Shown piece by piece: positions 36,417-44,530 of a stretch of 64,000 bases of DNA. Each line of letters opens with the position of its first letter. Position 1 is the first letter of the stretch. The DNA is taken from assembly GCF_021732705.1 (NCBI RefSeq), contig NZ_JAKFUM010000013.1, positions 1 through 64,000 on the forward strand, given 5' to 3'. Position numbers and translations under genes: made by a program. Source of the stretch: Nevskia sp. (GTDB lineage: Bacteria > Pseudomonadota > Gammaproteobacteria > Nevskiales > Nevskiaceae). Below the pieces are notes generated by a model. It saw nothing but the letters and a program-made list of their open reading frames with translations. It was not told where the DNA came from and did not search any database.

Positions 36417-37385
36417 TCAGGCGGACTTCGCGACCGGCTTCGCGGCCTGCTTGTCGAGCCAGACGCCGAGGCCCTGCGCGTTCAGTTCGATGTCGAATTC
36501 GAGCCAGTCGCGGGCGACGTCGTCGGTCACCGGCGCGGTCATCGCGGCCAGTTCTTCAAGCGCGTGCAGCATCAGCGCTTCGCTCAGGCGTGCATGGCGC
36601 TCCGGGGCATCGGCCAGATGCAGCGCGATGCTCTGGTAGTTGGCGATGCCGCCGCGCAGGTCCGCCGCCAGCTGCGGCACGTTGCCGACGCGGCCGTAGT
36701 GGGTCAGGAACATGTATGCCGGATCGGTCGCCATGAAGCGGCCGATGGTCTTCAGCCAGGCGTCCGGCTCGAACTGCACCGGCGTCGTCGTCGGCAGCAG
36801 GTACGGGCCGTTCTGGCCATCGAACACGCGATACGACAGGCCGAAGGTGTCGCCGGTGAACCAGCCGCGACTCTGGGCATCCCAGATCGCGTAGTGATGG
36901 CGGGCGTGGCCCGGCGCGTCGATGAACAGCAGCTCGCGGCCGTTGAAGTCGAGGCGGAAGTTGTCCTCCGCGACGATCACGCGGGACTCCTCGACCGGCA
37001 CGATGTCGCCGTACATCACCTTCATCGCCTCCGGCCCGTAGACCGCGGTGGCGCCGGCGATCAGCGCGGTCGGATCGACCATGTGCCGCGCGCCGCGCGG
37101 GTGGATCACCAGCTTCGCGTTCGGGCAGTGCTGCATCAGCAGGCCGGCGCCGCCGGCATGATCGAGATGCACATGCGTCGGCATGATATACGCGATCTGG
37201 TCGGTGCCGATGCCGCGCTTCGCCAGCACCGCCAGCAGCCCCGGAATCGACAGCGACGTGCCGCACTCGATGAACGCGTACTCGTTGCCGCTGCGCATCA
37301 GGTAACAGCAGGCGAGCCCGGCGCGCTGCTGCTCGGTATCGATGCAGGTGATGTTGTCGGGGTAGTTGATCGTGGCGGGCAGCAT
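36417..37385 (-). CDS. MBL-fold metallo-hydrolase
   Basis: About 322 residues. The metal motif THVHLDHAGG (HxHxDH) and later ligands (APGHARHHYAIWD; GDTFGLSYR; FLTHYGRV) are intact, so a di-metal hydrolase is expected. Family members with this C-terminal extension are annotated only as MBL-fold hydrolases. The ATG at 37385 (MLPATINYPDN) is chosen by similarity to the family start; 37415 is an alternative. Upstream lies the hairpin repeat region. Confidence 0.85.
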   Translation of the reverse strand: MLPATINYPDNITCIDTEQQRAGLACCYLMRSGNEYAFIECGTSLSIPGLLAVLAKRGIGTDQIAYIMPTHVHLDHAGGAGLLMQHCPNAKLVIHPRGARHMVDPTALIAGATAVYGPEAMKVMYGDIVPVEESRVIVAEDNFRLDFNGRELLFIDAPGHARHHYAIWDAQSRGWFTGDTFGLSYRVFDGQNGPYLLPTTTPVQFEPDAWLKTIGRFMATDPAYMFLTHYGRVGNVPQLAADLRGGIANYQSIALHLADAPERHARLSEALMLHALEELAAMTAPVTDDVARDWLEFDIELNAQGLGVWLDKQAAKPVAKSA

Positions 37386-37497
37386 GGCGGCGTCGTGTAG
37401 CAGGTGGGCCGCCATTGTAAATCGTGAGGGCGCGTCGCCGGACGCGTGCAAAGGGGCTGGCGGGATCGATGGTCGGACGAGCGTATGGCGCGGTCTC

Positions 37498-37523
37498 GCC
37501 GATCGACCGATCGACCGATCGAG
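37498..37523. repeat. Short tandem repeat of CGATCGAC
   Basis: Three consecutive 8-base units (CGATCGAC, CGATCGAC, CGATCGAG) form a self-complementary stretch just upstream of the MBL gene and beside the 40-bp repeats. Confidence 0.7.
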
Positions 37524-37524
37524 A

Positions 37525-37564
37525 CCATCCGTGGCCGGTCATCGAAATCCGCTGCGAGCCGTGC
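37525..37564. repeat. 40-bp direct repeat, copy 1
   Basis: This 40-base unit begins CCATCCGTGGCCGGTCAT and ends CGCTGCGAGCCGTGC. It matches copy 2 at 37635-37674 with one mismatch (C at 37543 versus T at 37653). The copies are 110 bases apart. This copy lacks the complete flanking hairpin arms. Confidence 0.9.
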
Positions 37565-37628
37565 GGTTTCTCTGGCCCAGCAATCTAGGCCATCCCTGGC
37601 GAGACGGTGCGCATGTCGGCTGAGCCCG

Positions 37629-37691
37629 GACCGGCCATCCGTGGCCGGTCATTGAAATCCGCTGCGAGCCGTGCTCGCAGCGGATTTCAAT
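37629..37691. repeat. Paired hairpins (REP/BIME-like) overlapping the ABC permease stop
   Basis: Two perfect hairpins are adjacent. The first is GACCGGCCA-TCCG-TGGCCGGTC (37629-37650). The second is ATTGAAATCCGCTGCGAGC, loop CGT, then its exact 19-base complement (37651-37691). Copy 2 of the 40-bp direct repeat (37635-37674) lies inside. The right arm contains the complement of the stop TGA of the permease gene. Two neighbouring stems resemble REP doublets; no long T-run follows, so it is not an ordinary terminator. Confidence 0.85.
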
Positions 37692-38718
37692 CCTGCCGCC
37701 ACTTGAACAGCGCAGCGCCCAAGGTCAGATAGACCGCGCTCATCGCCCCCATCACCGCCAGCGGATAGCCGAGCTGCGACAGCCCCGCGCCATCGAGCAT
37801 GATCGCCCGCGCGGCCGACAGCAGATGGGTCAGCGGCAGGAAGTCGGCGGCGATCTGCAGCGCGCGCGGCGAACCGTCCATCGAAAAGAACACGCCGCAG
37901 ACCACCATCATCGGGGTCGAGATCACGTTCAGGATGCCGCCGGCCAGTTCCTCGCTCGACAGGCGCGCCGACACCACCAGCCCCATCGCGATCATCGAGA
38001 ACGCACCGAGCGCGACCACGATCAGCAGGTCCAGATAGCTGCCTTCCATGCGCAGGCCGAGCAGCATGCGGCAGGCGGCGAACACGAAGATGTTGACGAT
38101 CAGGATCAGCGCCAGCCGCGACAGGAGCTGCGCCAGCAGGAACTCGAAGGCCCGCAGCGGCGTCGCGTTCAAGCGCTTCAGATAGCCGTTTTTCCGATAC
38201 CGGACAATGACATAGCCGATGCCGAACAGGCACGCGAACATCATGTTCATGCCGAGCACGCCCGGCGCCACCCAGTCGACATAGCGGATTTCCTTGCCGG
38301 TGGTCGCCTGACGCACCAGCGGCTCGCCACCGCTGCCGGCGATCAGCCGTTCCAGCAGCTGGCCTTTCGGCGACTGCTCGTTGACCCAGTACTGCGGCGG
38401 CTGCGCCGTGAAGTCGATCAGCAGGTCGATGCGATGGCGCTGCACTTTCGGCAGCGCGATGTCACGGCTGTCCTCCCGATAGAACTGGACCTGCGGCGTT
38501 CCCAGAAACGGATGCAGGCTCGTGTCGAGCTTGGCCTCGGCCGGTGCGATCACCGCGACCTTGAACAGCGGCTGGCCGGGGCCGGAGAACACGAACGCGA
38601 GGCCGATCACCATCAGGATCGGGAACACCAGATTCCAGCCGAGCGACGAGCGATCGCGGACGAATTCGAGGCTGCGCGCCCACGTCGCGGCGGCGATCCT
38701 GCGGAGCGACCCGTTCAT
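37687..38718 (-). CDS. ABC-2 type transporter permease
   Basis: 343 residues. One N-terminal helix (SLGWNLVFPILMVIGLAFVF), a periplasmic domain to about residue 160, then about five helices (VLGMNMMFACLFGIGYVIV; LLSRLALILIVNIFVFAA; LLIVVALGAFSMIAMGLVV; VISTPMMVVCGVFFSM; LGYPLAVMGAMSAVYLTLG). It pairs with the ATPase gene, overlapping by 4 bases (ATGA). The cargo is unknown. Its stop codon lies in the hairpin repeat. Confidence 0.9.
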   Translation of the reverse strand: MNGSLRRIAAATWARSLEFVRDRSSLGWNLVFPILMVIGLAFVFSGPGQPLFKVAVIAPAEAKLDTSLHPFLGTPQVQFYREDSRDIALPKVQRHRIDLLIDFTAQPPQYWVNEQSPKGQLLERLIAGSGGEPLVRQATTGKEIRYVDWVAPGVLGMNMMFACLFGIGYVIVRYRKNGYLKRLNATPLRAFEFLLAQLLSRLALILIVNIFVFAACRMLLGLRMEGSYLDLLIVVALGAFSMIAMGLVVSARLSSEELAGGILNVISTPMMVVCGVFFSMDGSPRALQIAADFLPLTHLLSAARAIMLDGAGLSQLGYPLAVMGAMSAVYLTLGAALFKWRQD

Positions 38719-39620
38719 TCGCGCAGCCCCCGGCCGGTCAGCTCGATGAACAGGTCTTCGAGTGTGCGCGGGCGGATGCGCAACTGCGCCAGCGACACGC
38801 CGCCGGCGAGCAGGGCGGCAACCGCGCCATTGACATCGGCAGTCTGGATTTCCACGGTTTCTCCCTTGGCCACTCCGGCAAGCCCGGTCGCGGCGATCTT
38901 GTGCGCCTCGGCCGCCGGCACTTCGAGCATCGAGTCATTGAAATGCTCGGCCAGCAGCTGGCTCGGCACGCCGCGCGCGATGATCTGCCCGGCATCGACG
39001 ATGACGATCTCGTCGCACAGCAGATAGGCCTCTTCCATGTAGTGCGTGGTCAGCACGATGGTCTTGCCGCGCGCCTTGATGTCGGTGACCAGATCCCAGA
39101 AGTTGCGCCGCGCCTGCGGATCGAGCCCGGTGGTCGGCTCGTCCAGAAACAGCAGTTCCGGATCGTTGACCAGCGCGATCGCGAGCAGCAGGCGCTGGCG
39201 TTGGCCGCCGCTGAGCTTCTTGCTGTCGCGATCGAGGAATTCCTCCAGCCGGCACAGCGCGATCAGCTCGTCGATCGGCCGCCGCACCGGATACAAGGCA
39301 CTGAAAAAGCGCAGGTTTTCGATCACCGTCAGATGATCCTGCAGCGCCGTCGACTGGAACTGGATGCCGACGCGCTCGCGATAGCGCGGCCCGAGCGGCT
39401 CGCCGCGGTAGCGGATGCTGCCGGAGGTCGGCGTCAGCAGGCCTTCGCACATCTCGATCGTCGTGCTCTTGCCCGCACCATTCGGCCCGAGCAGCCCGAA
39501 ACAGGTGCCGGCGCGGACCTCGAAGCTCAGGCCGTTGACTGCCTTGACCTGCTTGAAATGCTTGACCAGATCGCGCACTTCGAGCACCGGCACGCTGGTG
39601 ATGGGGGTTTGTGAATTCAT
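38715..39620 (-). CDS. ABC transporter ATP-binding protein (ABC-2 exporter, DrrA-like)
   Basis: 301 residues. Walker A GPNGAGKST (about 46-54), signature LSGGQRQRL, Walker B LLFLDEPTTGLD and the switch TTHYMEEA. The C-terminal extension fits exporters of the drug/lipid DrrA class. The ATG 39620 gives MNSQTPITSVPVLEVRDLVKHF; the upstream frame has no similarity. It is divergent from the exported hydrolase gene. Confidence 0.93.
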   Translation of the reverse strand: MNSQTPITSVPVLEVRDLVKHFKQVKAVNGLSFEVRAGTCFGLLGPNGAGKSTTIEMCEGLLTPTSGSIRYRGEPLGPRYRERVGIQFQSTALQDHLTVIENLRFFSALYPVRRPIDELIALCRLEEFLDRDSKKLSGGQRQRLLLAIALVNDPELLFLDEPTTGLDPQARRNFWDLVTDIKARGKTIVLTTHYMEEAYLLCDEIVIVDAGQIIARGVPSQLLAEHFNDSMLEVPAAEAHKIAATGLAGVAKGETVEIQTADVNGAVAALLAGGVSLAQLRIRPRTLEDLFIELTGRGLRE

Positions 39621-39748
39621 GGGCGGAAGTCTGCCGCAAGGTGATGACGGCTGTCGGTAAGGCGGATTTTCTGACACGGATTTCCCATTGCGGTGCCGGA
39701 CGCCAGCACCCATCCTCGCGGGCACAGAACAAGACCGAGGAGACGCCG

Positions 39749-41347
39749 ATGACCCTGTTCCGCCGCCTGACGCCGCTCGCTGCCGCCCTGCTGCCGCTGG
39801 CCGTGCACGCCGTGCCGGAAGGCCCGGCCTATCCCTCGGCCGCGTGGACGGTGCGCGAAGCGGCGAACTACGCCAAGGTGCTCGAGGCGCCGACCGAGCA
39901 GGTGCGCAACCCGGCATTCCTGCTGCGCCTCGGCACGCAGAGTTCGATCAACACCAGCGCGCTGCTGCTGCGCGACGCCCGCGACCCGAGTTGGGTGCTG
40001 GCCTACACGCCGACCCTCGCCGCCGCCGTCGACGCGCTGCGTGGGCCGGCGCCGGTGCTGAGCGCGCTCGATCAGGTCACGTCGCTGCTCCGGCGCGATC
40101 CGTCGGCCTCGCTGCGATTGCCGCTCGGCGTGCCGGTGGCGCTGCCGCTGTGCTCGACCTATGCCGGGCCCTGCGCCGGCGATCCGTACCGCTGGCCGTC
40201 CACCGACGGCTTCTACCGCACCGAAGCCGAGGTCGAGCCGGTGGTGTTCTACGACGCGGGCTGCGCCCGTCTGTCCGGCCGGGTCTGGAAGCCGCGCAAT
40301 GTGCCGGCCGGCACGCGGTTGCCGGGCATCGTGATCCAGAACGGTTCGGTGCAGGCGCCGGAAACGGCGTACTGGTGGATGGCGCAGGCACTGGTCCGCG
40401 CCGGCTACACGGTGCTGACATTCGATCCGCGCGGTCAGGGCCGGTCCGACTTCGCCACCCCCACGCTGGCGCAGGGCACCAACATCAACCCCAGCGTGTT
40501 CTGGACCGGCCTCGTCGACGCCATCGACTTCCTGCGCTCGCGCCCGGGCACGCCGTACCCGCACGAGGCGCGCTGCGCCGGCAGCTATCCGACCGTCACC
40601 GCGAAGCTCAACCCGTTCCACGCCGTGCTCGATCCGGATCGCCTCGGCATCGTCGGCCACTCGCTCGGCGCGGTCGGCGTATCGATCGTGCAGGGCTACG
40701 GCGCACCGGGTGCCGATCCGTGGCCCGGGCTGGTCGATGCGAGCAATCCGGTCGATGTCGCGGTGGCCTGGGACGGGCTGATTTCGCCGGCCGACGGCAC
40801 GCCCGGCGGCGCCGGGGGTGCGCTGTTCGAGCGGCTGCCGGAGGTACTGACGCAGGCCGTGATCGACCGTCTGATCACCCGCGACGAACCGCGCTGGCAG
40901 CCGCGCGTGCCGACGATGGGTCAATCGTCCGAGTACGGCATTGCCCCGCTGCCGCTGCTGGCACCACCGGATCCGGATGCCCATGGCGTCGGCTTCGCAG
41001 CGTGGAAGGCCGCGGGCATCCCGACCTACGAATTCACGATTCGCGGCAGCTCGCACTTCGAATGGAGCCTGATCCCGACCTTCCCGACCACCAGCTGGTG
41101 CCCGAGCACGGCCGGCGGCAGCTGCAACGGCGGCTGGGGCCGGCCGATGGCCGAGCACTACACGCTGGCCTGGCTCGATCGCTGGCTGAAGGCGCCGACC
41201 GAGGCCGGCTACGCCAATGCCGATGCCCGCCTGCTGGCCGATGCCGACTGGCGCGATCGCACGAGCTTCCATTTCCGGTCGGCACGCAGCTTCGTGACGC
41301 GGGATGGCGTTTCGCAGGTGTGTGGCGATATTCGGGCGGGGTGCTGA
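39749..41347 (+). CDS. Exported alpha/beta hydrolase
   Basis: 532 residues. Signal peptide MTLFRRLTPLAAALLPLAVHA. The catalytic core shows GIVIQNGSVQAPETAYWWMAQAL, VLTFDPRGQGRSD, the nucleophile elbow IVGHSLGAVGV (Ser about 303) and a late IRGSSHFEWSLIP carrying the probable catalytic His. Several Cys pairs suggest disulfides. It is probably an esterase or lipase in the periplasm or medium. GAGGAG ribosome binding site 7 bases before ATG 39749. Confidence 0.85.
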   Translation: MTLFRRLTPLAAALLPLAVHAVPEGPAYPSAAWTVREAANYAKVLEAPTEQVRNPAFLLRLGTQSSINTSALLLRDARDPSWVLAYTPTLAAAVDALRGPAPVLSALDQVTSLLRRDPSASLRLPLGVPVALPLCSTYAGPCAGDPYRWPSTDGFYRTEAEVEPVVFYDAGCARLSGRVWKPRNVPAGTRLPGIVIQNGSVQAPETAYWWMAQALVRAGYTVLTFDPRGQGRSDFATPTLAQGTNINPSVFWTGLVDAIDFLRSRPGTPYPHEARCAGSYPTVTAKLNPFHAVLDPDRLGIVGHSLGAVGVSIVQGYGAPGADPWPGLVDASNPVDVAVAWDGLISPADGTPGGAGGALFERLPEVLTQAVIDRLITRDEPRWQPRVPTMGQSSEYGIAPLPLLAPPDPDAHGVGFAAWKAAGIPTYEFTIRGSSHFEWSLIPTFPTTSWCPSTAGGSCNGGWGRPMAEHYTLAWLDRWLKAPTEAGYANADARLLADADWRDRTSFHFRSARSFVTRDGVSQVCGDIRAGC

Positions 41348-41357
41348 GGCCCGTGTT

Positions 41358-41385
41358 CGCAGGTCCGACTGAAGCCGGACCTGCG
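41358..41385 (+). terminator. Hairpin after exported hydrolase, possible terminator
   Basis: CGCAGGTCCG (41358-41367) and CGGACCTGCG (41376-41385) form a perfect 10-bp stem with loop ACTGAAGC, 10 bases after the hydrolase stop. There is no T-run; it could be Rho-assisted or part of the neighbouring repeat region. Confidence 0.4.
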
Positions 41386-41410
41386 ACGGTGCGAATCGAC
41401 GGGACCCGCG

Positions 41411-41746
41411 GCCATTCAAGGCACTTCGACAAGCGCGGGGAATTCACTCCGGGGCTGCCGCCTGTTGAAATCACCCGTCGAAGTGCCATTCAAGGCACGC
41501 AGACCAAGCTCGGGTGATTCATTCCGGGGCTGCCGCCCGTTGAAATCACCCGTCGAAGTGCCATTCAAGGCACGCAGACCAAGCTCGGGTGATTCATTCC
41601 GGGGCTGCCGCCCGTTGAAATCACCCGTCGAAGTGCCATTCAAGGCGCTTCGACAAGCTCGGGTGATTCATTCCGGGGCTGCCGCCCGTTGAAATCACCC
41701 GTCGAAGTGCCATTCAAGGCACTTCGACAAGCTCGGGTGATTTCAA
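41411..41746. repeat. Tandem array of about 4.5 copies of a 75-bp unit
   Basis: Unit starts GCCATTCAAGGC recur at 41411, 41485, 41560, 41635 and 41709, so units are 74-75 bases. Copies 2 and 3 look almost identical; copies 1, 4 and the partial copy 5 vary in a short block (GCACTTCGAC versus GCACGCAGAC). Each junction contains GAAGTGCC-ATTCAA-GGCACTTC, a stem-loop. The last junction extends this to an imperfect long inverted repeat bounded by TTGAAATCACCCG and CGGGTGATTTCAA. The right edge carries the complement of the stop TGA of the LuxR gene. The array holds no spacer-like unique sequence. Confidence 0.92.
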
Positions 41747-42639
41747 CCCTTCTTGCCGCCTTGCGCGCGCATGCGGACGAGTTCGATCAGGTCTTCGCGG
41801 CGGTAGATCGCGAGCTTCCGGTAGATGCGGGTGGTGTGATTGGCGACGGTCGAGACGGCGATGCCGTACTGGCGGGCAATCGATTTCAGCGTCTTGCCGT
41901 TTCCGAGCGCGCGGGCGATCTCCTGCTCTCGCGGCGACAGCGCATCGAGCGGCAGCGGCTTGCGGGCGTAGATGAGGTAGAGCTGCCCGGAGCGGGTGAC
42001 GCGGAGATGCAGCGGGCCCTGCACGAACTCGCCGCCCTCTTCGCCGAGCACGGCTTCCGGCAGTTCGAACGGCAGATGCGTCAGCGCCTTGCCGTCGTCC
42101 TCATCGAGCATTTCGCGGAAGCGTTCGCTGGCGGCGAAGACGCTGCCTTCGGAATCGACCATCGCGGCCGAACCGCGGTTGGCGCGGCCCATGGCCTGCA
42201 GCCAGTCGTCACGGCGGATGAACTGGCGCAGCGCCAGGGCACCGGCTTCGACCAGATGCTCGGTCACCCGCTGCAGCATGTCGCCGGCGGGCGGCTTGCG
42301 CTCGGCGGCAAACTGCACCAGCACGGTGCTGATCACGGCGGTATCGCGGTGGCGGAACTGCATGGCAACGGCGGCCTGGCCACGAATCACCAGTTCAATG
42401 GTCGCGCCGTGCGAGGTATCGGGGAATGGCAGCGCGCTGAGCGCGGCGACGTTGACGTGCGCCTGCGGATGCTGACTGAGTTCGCCACCGTCGGTGCCGG
42501 AGCCGCGGGTCCACCATGCCATCGACGAGGCGCCGACCTTTTCGCAGACCCGGACCAGCGCCCGGGCCCGGAAATCCTGCCACTCGTCCTCGACGGCGGC
42601 GCGGTAAAGGCCATGTATCAGTTCGTCGGTGAATTCCAT
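41743..42639 (-). CDS. LuxR-type helix-turn-helix regulator
   Basis: 298 residues. The C-terminal GerE/LuxR domain reads LSPREQEIARALGNGKTLKSIARQYGIAVSTVANHTTRIYRKL. The N-terminal 200 residues lack an obvious AHL-binding or receiver signature but include a PAS-like middle part (AAMVDSEGSVFAASERFREML). The signal is unknown. ATG 42639 is preferred over TTG 42645. The stop TGA falls in the edge (TTGAAATC) of the 75-bp repeat array. Confidence 0.88.
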   Translation of the reverse strand: MEFTDELIHGLYRAAVEDEWQDFRARALVRVCEKVGASSMAWWTRGSGTDGGELSQHPQAHVNVAALSALPFPDTSHGATIELVIRGQAAVAMQFRHRDTAVISTVLVQFAAERKPPAGDMLQRVTEHLVEAGALALRQFIRRDDWLQAMGRANRGSAAMVDSEGSVFAASERFREMLDEDDGKALTHLPFELPEAVLGEEGGEFVQGPLHLRVTRSGQLYLIYARKPLPLDALSPREQEIARALGNGKTLKSIARQYGIAVSTVANHTTRIYRKLAIYRREDLIELVRMRAQGGKKG

Positions 42640-43033
42640 CGTCAAGAAGGTTCCCGTGGGCCGTGCGTCAAGTGGCGGCGGCTGGTGATTCGAGGCTGCA
42701 CTTCGTTCAGTTTAGATGGATAGCAGGGATCGATGGCAAGCACCCAATGAGCGGCGCAGCACACCGTCTGGCGCAGTGCACAAACCGCCTGCGCGCAAAA
42801 CGCTTGGACCTGCAGCGAGTCGCCCGGCAGACGCGAAAATTGACCGCTCGTTCGTCGATGATGCGCATCAACGCTTGCCGCGGTCGTCAGCGCTCGCCTG
42901 CGCGGCCCGGCGCTCGGGTCGGACTCCCCGGTGCGGCGGCAACGTCGACGATATCGCCGGCAACGCACTCGATCAGCGCCGAACGCCCGACAGTCGCGCC
43001 ACGGCCGGTCGCGCGCTGGCGCGACCTCGAGCC
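42640..43033. other. Intergenic region upstream of the LuxR gene
   Basis: About 394 bases between two minus-strand genes. It ends with a perfect inverted repeat GGTCGCGC-GCTG-GCGCGACC (43007-43026) just after the ABC permease stop, possibly a weak terminator. The LuxR promoter should lie here, but I see no clear -35/-10 pair and no gene. Confidence 0.45.
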
Positions 43034-44530
43034 TCAGGCGCGATCGGTGATCGGATAGCGCTCGATGCGGCGGATCGCGTAGGCGAACAGCAGCAGCATC
43101 GGCAGCAGCAGACCGATCAGCGCCGAAGCCAGCGGCCCGATCACGGTCGAGACCGATCCCGGCCGATAGACGAAGCGCGGAAAGGCATCGTAATCCCGCA
43201 GGGTCAGTGGCTCGTTGGCCAGCACCCGGGCGTTGAAGTACTGCTGCCACTGCTGGTGGAAGGCATCGACCTGCACCGAGAAATCGGCGTAACGCTCGTC
43301 GCCGGTGCCGGCGATCGTGTTCAAAGCGTCCTGCATCAGTACCGCCGGCGACAGGAAGCGCAGCCAGGCGATGGTGCTGCGCTGGCGGGCGATCTGGCGA
43401 TCGTAGACCGCCATGGTCGACGCGATCTGCTCGGCCGCCAGCTGCACCGACAGCACGCGCTTGCGGGCCGCTTCGAAATCCTTGTCGCTGACCGCGCCAC
43501 CATTGCGGTCGGTTTCGTGTTCCAGCGCGTACTTGGCGGCACCGGCATCGGCGGTTCGCGCCGAATCGGTCTTGACCTCGCGCAAGGAATTGATCATTTC
43601 GGCGCGCGACGGCACCGGAAACGACAGATTCACGGCGACGCTGCCAACTGTCGGCAGCACCAGCACCAGCACGATCCAGATGCTGACCAGCATCAGCGCG
43701 TTGTGCGCCGAGCCGCGGCCGAGCACGGTCACCGCCGCCGTCACCGCGAACCAGAAGCCGACGTAGGCCGTCACCAGCAGCAGCCAGCCACCGATCCGCA
43801 CCGGGCCGTCCGCTTCAAAGATCGGCGCGCCGAGCAGCAGCAGCCCGGCGAGCACGAACACCACGAGCGGCACCAGCACCACGGCTGCGCGATAGCTCAG
43901 CTTGGCCCACAGCAGCAGCGCCAGCCGCACCGGGTTCGACGCGGCCATCGCCAGCGTGCCCTGCTCGCGCTCTGCCGACAGCAGGTTGTACGACAGCGTG
44001 ACGATCACCAGCGGCAGCAGGAAAACGACGAAGAACGCCAGATCGAAGCGCCCGGCCAGCAGATTGCCGGGATTCTCGATTTCCTCGTTCAGCGCGAAGG
44101 TTTCGCGGCTGTCGGCCGAGACCAGCACATACGGTGGGTTCAGGTCGCTCTGGCCGATCGCGGTGATCGCCAGCGGCGTCGCAGGCAAAGCGGCGTAGGT
44201 CGCCGCGTGACGCAAGCCGACCCACAGCGGATTGCGCGGGTTCTGGAACGAGCTGGTCGGTGTGAAACTGCCGGCGTTCATCTTGGTCAGCTTGTCGCGC
44301 TGTTCGTCGAGGCGCGTGGCTTCCTCCAGCTGGGCGCTGGCCAGCAGCGAACCCTGGCGATCGCGCCAGGCAGCGCCATTGAACAGGGCGTAGGCGACGG
44401 CAGCGAGCAGGATCACGGTGATCAGCAGCACCAGTCGCTCGGCCCGGAACAAGCGGCGTTCAAGCGAGATCGCTTCGCGGAACAGTGACTGCCGGGGCAT
44501 GTCGGCAGCGGTCACGGTCGAGGCGCTCAT
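43034..44530 (-). CDS. ABC-2 permease, DUF3526-containing (second subunit)
   Basis: 498 residues. The first helix (LVLLITVILLAAVAYALF) is followed by a long periplasmic domain to about residue 170. Then helices follow in pairs (FFVVFLLPLVIVTLSYNLLSAEREQGTLAMAASNP; VVLVPLVVFVLAGLLLLG; WLLLVTAYVGFWFAVTAAVTVLG; MLVSIWIVLVLVLP), with a last helix near the end. The EREQGTL stretch is typical of ABC-2 permeases with DUF3526. It overlaps the first permease gene by 4 bases. Confidence 0.88.
   Translation of the reverse strand: MSASTVTAADMPRQSLFREAISLERRLFRAERLVLLITVILLAAVAYALFNGAAWRDRQGSLLASAQLEEATRLDEQRDKLTKMNAGSFTPTSSFQNPRNPLWVGLRHAATYAALPATPLAITAIGQSDLNPPYVLVSADSRETFALNEEIENPGNLLAGRFDLAFFVVFLLPLVIVTLSYNLLSAEREQGTLAMAASNPVRLALLLWAKLSYRAAVVLVPLVVFVLAGLLLLGAPIFEADGPVRIGGWLLLVTAYVGFWFAVTAAVTVLGRGSAHNALMLVSIWIVLVLVLPTVGSVAVNLSFPVPSRAEMINSLREVKTDSARTADAGAAKYALEHETDRNGGAVSDKDFEAARKRVLSVQLAAEQIASTMAVYDRQIARQRSTIAWLRFLSPAVLMQDALNTIAGTGDERYADFSVQVDAFHQQWQQYFNARVLANEPLTLRDYDAFPRFVYRPGSVSTVIGPLASALIGLLLPMLLLFAYAIRRIERYPITDRA

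Noticed and set aside
37629-37691. Ordinary intrinsic terminator of the ABC permease
   Set aside because: The stem is strong but there is no T-run on either side, and it is a doublet with a repeated sequence.
41416-41692. 75-residue repeat proteins in both strands of the tandem array
   Set aside because: They arise because the repeat is a multiple of three; no ribosome binding site and no flanking unique protein sequence.
41411-41746. CRISPR array
   Set aside because: Units are contiguous 75-bp tandem copies without unique spacers, and no cas genes are present.
42646-43033. AHL (lux box) control of the LuxR gene
   Set aside because: No lux-box-like palindrome and no luxI homolog were seen, and the regulator lacks an autoinducer-domain signature.
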